NCBI GenBank assembly: GCA_946481605.1
Contig: CAMLPA010000051.1
Coordinates: 1-12,430 of the forward strand
From: an uncultured Flavihumibacter sp.
GTDB taxonomy: Bacteria > Bacteroidota > Bacteroidia > Chitinophagales > Chitinophagaceae
Direction of reading: 5' to 3'
Length of the DNA stretch: 12,430 bases
The notes under the pieces were generated by a model. It was not told the origin of the DNA, made no database searches, and saw only the letters and a program-made list of their open reading frames with translations. How positions within the stretch are numbered: the stretch's first letter is position 1; each line of letters opens with the position of its first letter. Below, piece by piece: positions 6,784 through 12,430 of this stretch. Position numbers and translations under genes: made by a program.

Positions 6784-7872
6784 ATGGACTTCAAAGACAA
6801 AATCAAACTGCTCGCGGAAAGAGTTGCCAAACTCAAAGACCAGATTAAAACCGAAGAAGCTACCAAGAACGCCTTCATCATGCCCTTCATCAGCGAGTTG
6901 GGCTATGATGTATTCAACCCAATGGAAGTAACCCCGGAACTGGTAGCGGATATCGGCATCAAACAGGGAGAAAAGATAGATTACGCCATTCTGAAAGATG
7001 GCGACCCAATCATCCTGATCGAATGTAAATGGAACGGCGCTCCCTTAAACGTAAACAACGCGTCTCAGTTGTTCAGGTATTTCCATACCACCAAAGCAAA
7101 GTTTTCCATTCTCACCAACGGTATTGAATACCGTTTCTACACTGATCTCGTAGAAGCCAATAAAATGGACGAAAAACCCTTCTTCGTATTCGACATAACT
7201 GATATCAAAGACAACCAGATCGAAGAACTAAAGAAGTTTCACAAAAACTATTATGATTTCGAAAACATCGTCAGTACAGCGAATGAATTGAAATACACGA
7301 ATGAACTGAAAACACTCATTCATAATGAAATCGCCAATCCCGGACCGGATTTCGTGAAGCATTTCGCCAGGCAGATCTACAGCGGCACCATCACGGCAAA
7401 AGTGCTGGATCAGTTCACCAACTTCACCCGGAAATCATTTACGCAATACATCAACGACCTCATCAACGACCGCCTTCGATCAGCGCTTTCTAAAGAAACG
7501 GAGAGCCAGAAAGAAACAGAAGCAGCGCCGGAAATGCTCCCTCCTACCGATAGCATTGTAACCACCGCAGAAGAGCTGGAGGCATTCTATATCGTAAGGG
7601 CCATACTCCGTGCGCAGATTGATGGCAACCGCGTGCACCACAGGGATGCCCTCTCCTACTTCGCCATTCTCCTGGACGATAACAACCGGAAAAGCATCTG
7701 CCGTCTTTACCTCACGAATACCCGTAAACAGATCGGTATTTTTGATGAACAGAAGAAAGAAACCAAATACGAACTTAAAACCCTGGGTGATATTTACCTG
7801 TACGCAGATCAGTTGCTGAATACAGTTGCTGTGCTCGACAAACAAAAACAAGTGGCGGAAGTGAAAGAATAG
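6784..7872 (+). CDS. HsdR N-terminal-like PD-(D/E)xK nuclease (stand-alone)
   Basis: A 362-aa protein resembling the nuclease domain of type I restriction R subunits, without helicase motifs. After a charged coiled-coil-like start (residues 1-25) comes TEEATKNAFIMPFISELGYDVFNP. This is followed by EKIDYAILKDGDPIILIECKW, which gives the PD-(D/E)xK core Asp66-Glu80-x-Lys82, and a Gln-containing helix QLFRYF (95-100). The middle third is helical. The C-terminal ~100 residues (EELEAFYIVRAILRAQ ... ALSYFAILLDDNNRKSICRLYL ... DIYLYADQLLN) look like the second domain of the COG4748 type of HsdR_N protein. No methylase or specificity subunit is nearby, so it is not a normal type I system. It lies 34 bp before cas1 and probably shares its transcript. 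The active site appears intact; the target is unknown. An orphan defence nuclease and an adaptation accessory are both possible. Confidence 0.85.
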   Translation: MDFKDKIKLLAERVAKLKDQIKTEEATKNAFIMPFISELGYDVFNPMEVTPELVADIGIKQGEKIDYAILKDGDPIILIECKWNGAPLNVNNASQLFRYFHTTKAKFSILTNGIEYRFYTDLVEANKMDEKPFFVFDITDIKDNQIEELKKFHKNYYDFENIVSTANELKYTNELKTLIHNEIANPGPDFVKHFARQIYSGTITAKVLDQFTNFTRKSFTQYINDLINDRLRSALSKETESQKETEAAPEMLPPTDSIVTTAEELEAFYIVRAILRAQIDGNRVHHRDALSYFAILLDDNNRKSICRLYLTNTRKQIGIFDEQKKETKYELKTLGDIYLYADQLLNTVAVLDKQKQVAEVKE

Positions 7873-7906
7873 CAGAAGCATTATTCTTTATTAAAAATTC
7901 ACCGTC

Positions 7907-9141
<1,235 letters not shown>

Positions 9142-9143
9142 AG

Positions 9144-9192
9144 AATCAGGATTGAAAAAACGAGGATAAAACTCATTTTTTCAATCCTGATT
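9144..9192. terminator. Perfect 17-bp hairpin between cas2 and the array, probably bidirectional
   Basis: AATCAGGATTGAAAAAA (9144-9160) is perfectly complementary to 9176-9192, around a 15-base centre in which GAG (9162-9164) and CTC (9172-9174) can add 3 bp. The arms end in A6/T6 and the distal side runs into TTTT (9191-9194). It stands 3 bp after the cas2 stop and 42 bp before the first repeat, so it can end the cas1-cas2 transcript on plus. It may also stop pre-crRNA from the array on minus, where its flank reads AATTC-poor but TTTAAAAT-rich sequence. Confidence 0.75.
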
Positions 9193-9234
9193 TTGGGTTT
9201 AAGTTCTTGATGACTAGCTGGTTAGAGCGTTTGT

Positions 9235-10508
9235 GTTGTCGAAGAACTAATGTACATAATAATTTGAAAGCAAATCACAACTTTGTCGGCGCTGTTACGC
9301 ATCATTGCAGGGTTGTCGAAGAACTAATGTACATAATAATTTGAAAGCAAATCACAACTGCTTTCGCGATTGTCTCGTGTGCTTCGATGTTGTCGAAGAA
9401 CTAATGTACATAATAATTTGAAAGCAAATCACAACTTAAGCGCCCATTCAATCACTGGATGACGAGTTGTCGAAGAACTAATGTACATAATAATTTGAAA
9501 GCAAATCACAACATCTGTTGTGTGATCAAAAATTTTACCTCGTTGTCGAAGAACTAATGTACATAATAATTTGAAAGCAAATCACAACGGGGGTAACACT
9601 CAGGACATTGTGGACGAAGTTGTCGAAGAACTAATGTACATAATAATTTGAAAGCAAATCACAACTAGTTGTTGCGCTGTCACGTTTGCGGGCATGTTGT
9701 CGAAGAACTAATGTACATAATAATTTGAAAGCAAATCACAACCGTAAATACCGATGACACAAACAACAGGGCGTTGTCGAAGAACTAATGTACATAATAA
9801 TTTGAAAGCAAATCACAACCTTTCGACTACCTTAACAAAATAGTAAAGGTTGTCGAAGAACTAATGTACATAATAATTTGAAAGCAAATCACAACTAAGG
9901 GTTACAAGGCCTTTCGCGCAGTTCGTTGTCGAAGAACTAATGTACATAATAATTTGAAAGCAAATCACAACCTAACTTTCATGGTTATTGTTTTTAATTT
10001 GTTGTCGAAGAACTAATGTACATAATAATTTGAAAGCAAATCACAACTAACAACAAGACACATTGCCATTAGAATTAGTTGTCGAAGAACTAATGTACAT
10101 AATAATTTGAAAGCAAATCACAACAGTTATGGCAGCGTGGCCGTTTCGTTTCTTGTTGTCGAAGAACTAATGTACATAATAATTTGAAAGCAAATCACAA
10201 CAGCCCGATCCACAGATTTTTACCATATCTTGTTGTCGAAGAACTAATGTACATAATAATTTGAAAGCAAATCACAACCTTCAGCAATTCTTTTACGATG
10301 CCTTCCAGTTGTCGAAGAACTAATGTACATAATAATTTGAAAGCAAATCACAACTGAATTGCGCTTGTATTGAAAGCGAAAATAGTTGTCGAAGAACTAA
10401 TGTACATAATAATTTGAAAGCAAATCACAACTTACCGTTGTCCGCTTCCTTACATACTCGAGTTGTCGAAGAACTAATGTACATAATAATTTGAAAGCAA
10501 ATCACAAC
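9235..10508 (-). CRISPR. Type II-C CRISPR array, 17 repeats and 16 spacers
   Basis: Seventeen copies of a 47-bp repeat, all identical as far as I can read, start at 9235, 9312, 9389, 9466, 9542, 9619, 9696, 9773, 9849, 9925, 10001, 10078, 10155, 10232, 10308, 10385 and 10462. In the crRNA sense (minus) the repeat begins GTTGTGATTTGCTTTCAAAT and ends CTTCGACAAC, the style of Bacteroidota type II-C repeats. Spacers are only 29 nt (five) or 30 nt (eleven), and all differ. Orientation rests on the tracrRNA: its anti-repeat pairs with the 5' part of the minus-strand repeat. Transcription should therefore run from the antiporter side toward cas2. No degenerate end repeat marks the old end. The repeat carries short inner inverted repeats: ATTTG-CTTT-CAAAT, the 8-base palindrome ATGTACAT, and terminal GTTGT/ACAAC. 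Spacer sources are unknown; I saw no match inside the window by eye. Confidence 0.98.
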
Positions 10509-10575
10509 GGAATGACCGGGGGCAGATACTCCCCCACAATTCCGTATCTTACAACCTCCAACAAACGATCACGGC
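10509..10575. promoter_or_regulatory. Short array flank on the expected leader side, with nested inverted repeats; also the chaA upstream region
   Basis: Only 67 bp separate the last repeat from the antiporter start. Directly at the repeat edge lie nested inverted repeats: GGAAT (10509-10513) with ATTCC (10539-10543), and inside them GGGGG (10518-10522) with CCCCC (10531-10535) around an 8-base loop. By the tracrRNA-based orientation this is the leader side, where Cas1-Cas2 should dock and pre-crRNA should start. No convincing promoter was found on either strand. The same DNA must hold the translation start region of chaA; TATCTTAC (10545-10552) is a weak -7 candidate for it. Confidence 0.4.
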
Positions 10576-11685
10576 ATGCAAACCAACAATTTCCTTCATA
10601 AAAAATTCAATATAAATCTCCCCATCTGGTCTGTACTTGCTCCTATCATATCCGTACTTATCTTTCTTACCAGCACGGAACCCCTCTCAGGAATCTGGGC
10701 TGCGGTAATGGCCATATCACTCATCAGCGTGGTGCTATCGGCAGTGCACCACGCCGAAGTAGTGGCGCATCGTGTAGGAGAACCTTTCGGAACACTTATC
10801 CTGGCTTTATCCATCACCATCATAGAAGTCTCGCTCATCGTTTCCATCATGTTAACGGAGGGCATACAAGGTTCCACCCTGGCAAGAGATACCGTGTTCG
10901 CAGCCATCATGATCATTCTTACCGGCATTATAGGTATATGCCTGCTGGTGGGCGGATTCCGTTACAAAGAACAGGTTTTCATGAAACAGGGTGTGAGCGC
11001 ATCATTGGTGGCCATTACTGCTATTGCGCTGCTTACGCTGGTGTTGCCCAATTATACCACAAGCGAGACTGGCCCCTTCTACTCCAACAGCCAGATGATT
11101 TTTGTTGCCATCATTTGCCTGGTCATTTACCTGGGATTCGTTTTTGTACAGGCGATACGGCACCGCGACTATTTCCTGCCCGAAGGCGCCTCTTCCCTTG
11201 ATGAAGAAACACATGCCCCGCCACCTTCCAACGCCACCACCGTTTCAAGCCTGCTGCTGTTGTTGCTGGCACTCGCTATGGTAGTGATGCTTTCTAAAAA
11301 ACTTTCACCTGTTATTGAAAATATCGTGGTAAATATCGGCGCGCCTAAAAGCCTGGTTGGTATCATCATCGCCGCGGTAATCCTGCTTCCCGAAGGCATG
11401 GCCGCGCTCAGGGCCGCAAGAAAGAACAGGCTGCAAACCAGTCTGAACCTGGCGCTGGGATCAGCACTGGCCAGTATCGGACTCACCATCCCCGCGGTCG
11501 CCATCGTTACCTATTTCACGGGTTTTACGGTAACATTGGGGATCGATGCAAAATCCACACTGATGCTGATGCTTTCCCTGTTTATTGTAAGCCTGTCGTT
11601 CAGTTCAGGCCGGACCAATATTTTGCAGGGGATTGTGTTGCTGGTGATATTCGCTTCTTATTTGTTTACGACGATTGTGCCGTAA
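10576..11685 (+). CDS. chaA: Ca2+/H+ antiporter, ChaA type (CaCA family)
   Basis: A 369-aa inner-membrane cation/proton exchanger that should export Ca2+ (in relatives also Na+ or K+) in exchange for protons. About 11 hydrophobic segments are visible from residue 17 to the C-terminus. The two inverted alpha-repeats of the CaCA superfamily are present. The first is VGEPFGTLILALSITIIEVS with Glu84 (residues 67-86). The second is LPEGMAALRAARKNRLQTSLNLALGSALASIGLTIP with Glu273 (271-306). Between them a short polar, acidic loop (about 195-222, EGASSLDEETHAPPP) is likely cytoplasmic. Length matches ChaA. It begins 67 bp after the CRISPR array and is transcribed away from it; there is no functional link to CRISPR that I can see, so it probably marks the border of the locus. 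No clear terminator follows. Confidence 0.93.
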   Translation: MQTNNFLHKKFNINLPIWSVLAPIISVLIFLTSTEPLSGIWAAVMAISLISVVLSAVHHAEVVAHRVGEPFGTLILALSITIIEVSLIVSIMLTEGIQGSTLARDTVFAAIMIILTGIIGICLLVGGFRYKEQVFMKQGVSASLVAITAIALLTLVLPNYTTSETGPFYSNSQMIFVAIICLVIYLGFVFVQAIRHRDYFLPEGASSLDEETHAPPPSNATTVSSLLLLLLALAMVVMLSKKLSPVIENIVVNIGAPKSLVGIIIAAVILLPEGMAALRAARKNRLQTSLNLALGSALASIGLTIPAVAIVTYFTGFTVTLGIDAKSTLMLMLSLFIVSLSFSSGRTNILQGIVLLVIFASYLFTTIVP

Positions 11686-11759
11686 GCTGGCATTCAACTG
11701 CTTCAAATTAATTAAAAGAAAACAAGTATTTACTGCCTTATCCATCTATTCATTTTTTA

Positions 11760-11767
11760 TACCTTCG
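11760..11767 (+). promoter_or_regulatory. Putative -7 promoter box of the exported-protein gene
   Basis: TACCTTCG is one base off the Bacteroidota -7 box TAnnTTTG and lies 10 bases before the ATG at 11778, so the message would have a leader of only a few bases. The -33 element is unclear (TTTA near 11729-11732, too far for standard spacing), so the call is tentative. Confidence 0.4.
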
Positions 11768-11777
11768 CCCCAAAAAA

Positions 11778-12430
11778 ATGAAACCTGTCCTCCTTACCCT
11801 GGCTATTCTCTTTCATCTTGCAGGCAAATCGCAACCCAAACCCTTTGAAGGCATCATTCATTACAAAGTGGCGCACACTTCAAAACTTACGGCTTTTTCT
11901 TCCGCGGATTTTGCAAGGGAGAACCCCGGAAACACCATCACGATATACATTAAGAACGGGAAAAAAAAGATAGTGGCAGGAGACTTTACCACCTATTCCT
12001 TCCCTGGCGAAACGAACAGTTACCGCATCGTTTCAGGCTTCGACACATTGTACACCGTTGAACCCGATACAAGCAAGCAGCAAAAAATTGAACAAAAAGC
12101 ACAACATTCGACCATTGCAGGCTACGAGTGTGAGTCTGCCTCGTTTAAAGAAAGGATTTATACTTACGATTACTGTTTCGCACGGGATATTGTTTGTGAT
12201 AAAAACAGCAACGATCCAGATATATGGCTCTCAAAGAAAGTATCCTGTATCTTTTCAGAACAGGTGTTCACCTGCACACAGGTAGAACCCCGACCATTAG
12301 ATGACAGCATTTTCGCTTTGCCTGCTTTTCCACGTACAAAATACCAATATAATATGCATTACACGAAGGCTGAACTGCCCGGCGGGTGGGGCAAATATTT
12401 GCAGCGAACGCTCAACGCCGATCTTGCATT
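11778..12430 (+). CDS. Exported protein with DUF4412/GLPGLI-like start and TonB-like C-terminal motif (3' truncated)
   Basis: An open frame without stops runs from ATG 11778 to the window end, 217 codons plus two bases; the end of the gene lies outside. It starts MKPVLLTLAILFHLAGKSQ, a probable Sec signal peptide. It continues KPFEGIIHYKVAHTS, which resembles the opening beta-strand of GLPGLI/DUF4412-type periplasmic proteins of Bacteroidota. A central part has several Cys (YECESASFKE, YDYCFARDIVCDK, VSCIFSEQVFTC), possibly disulfide-bonded. Near the end, AELPGGWGKYLQRTLN resembles the start of TonB C-terminal domains in Bacteroidota, where a Pro-Gly-Gly segment precedes a helix. So a fusion of a beta-rich exported domain with a TonB-like tail is likely. 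Function is unknown. The preceding gap (11686-11777) holds only a promoter-like box. Confidence 0.7.
   Translation, partial: MKPVLLTLAILFHLAGKSQPKPFEGIIHYKVAHTSKLTAFSSADFARENPGNTITIYIKNGKKKIVAGDFTTYSFPGETNSYRIVSGFDTLYTVEPDTSKQQKIEQKAQHSTIAGYECESASFKERIYTYDYCFARDIVCDKNSNDPDIWLSKKVSCIFSEQVFTCTQVEPRPLDDSIFALPAFPRTKYQYNMHYTKAELPGGWGKYLQRTLNADLA

Noticed and set aside
9215..9229. TAGCTGGTTAGAGCG next to the array, identical in style to the D-arm of a tRNA
   Set aside because: No acceptor, anticodon or T arms can be built around it, because the first CRISPR repeat begins 5 bases later. It could be a scrap of a tRNA but is short enough to be chance.
9235..10508. Array transcribed on the plus strand from a leader after cas2
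   Set aside because: The tracrRNA anti-repeat is not complementary to the plus-strand repeat start, and a strong hairpin sits in the short gap after cas2 where such a promoter would be needed.
12058..12285. A 75-codon plus-strand frame near the right end
   Set aside because: It overlaps the exported-protein frame, which has a signal peptide, a family-like opening and no stops; the short frame has none of these.

Overview
The window most resembles a chromosomal segment of a Bacteroidota bacterium, probably of the Chitinophaga group. The signs are a large Cas9 with 47-nt type II-C repeats of the GTTGTGATTTGCTTTCAAAT family, promoter-like boxes close to the Bacteroidota TAnnTTTG/TTTG pattern, mostly weak Shine-Dalgarno sites, and a secreted protein ending in a TonB-like motif. 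The organism call is inference from sequence style; no marker gene is present.

Layout. 1-569: C-terminal end of a helicase-type protein with an HTH_40-like domain, cut by the window edge. 545-1093 (minus): a dihydrofolate-reductase/RibD-C family protein whose gene overlaps the helicase end tail-to-tail. 1094-1520: intergenic region holding a minus-strand tracrRNA (about 1317-1398) with its own promoter and intrinsic terminator, divergent from cas9. 1521-5798: a 1425-aa type II-C Cas9 with all catalytic residues, followed by a small and then a large hairpin terminator. 6065-9141: a compact gene run, endonuclease V (nfi), an HsdR-N-like PD-(D/E)xK nuclease, cas1, cas2. 9144-9192: a perfect 17-bp hairpin. 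9235-10508: a CRISPR array of 17 identical repeats and 16 spacers. 10576-11685: a ChaA-type Ca2+/H+ antiporter. 11778-end: an exported protein cut by the window edge.

How it works together. The anti-repeat of the tracrRNA pairs with the repeat as read on the minus strand, so crRNAs must come from the minus strand, transcribed toward cas2 and convergent with the cas genes. The hairpin at 9144-9192 lies where the two transcripts meet. Cas9, tracrRNA and crRNA form the interference complex; Cas1-Cas2 insert spacers.

The unusual point is the gene order. Instead of cas9-cas1-cas2, two nuclease genes (a deoxyinosine-type endonuclease V and a stand-alone HsdR-N/PD-(D/E)xK protein) sit between the effector and the adaptation genes, in one probable transcript with cas1-cas2 and separated from cas9 by strong hairpins. 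Whether they take part in adaptation or defence, or are passengers, cannot be settled from sequence alone. Further points of interest are a sliding-clamp-like QLELF tail on Cas2, a very short array flank on the side where the leader should be, and a short 13-bp anti-repeat.
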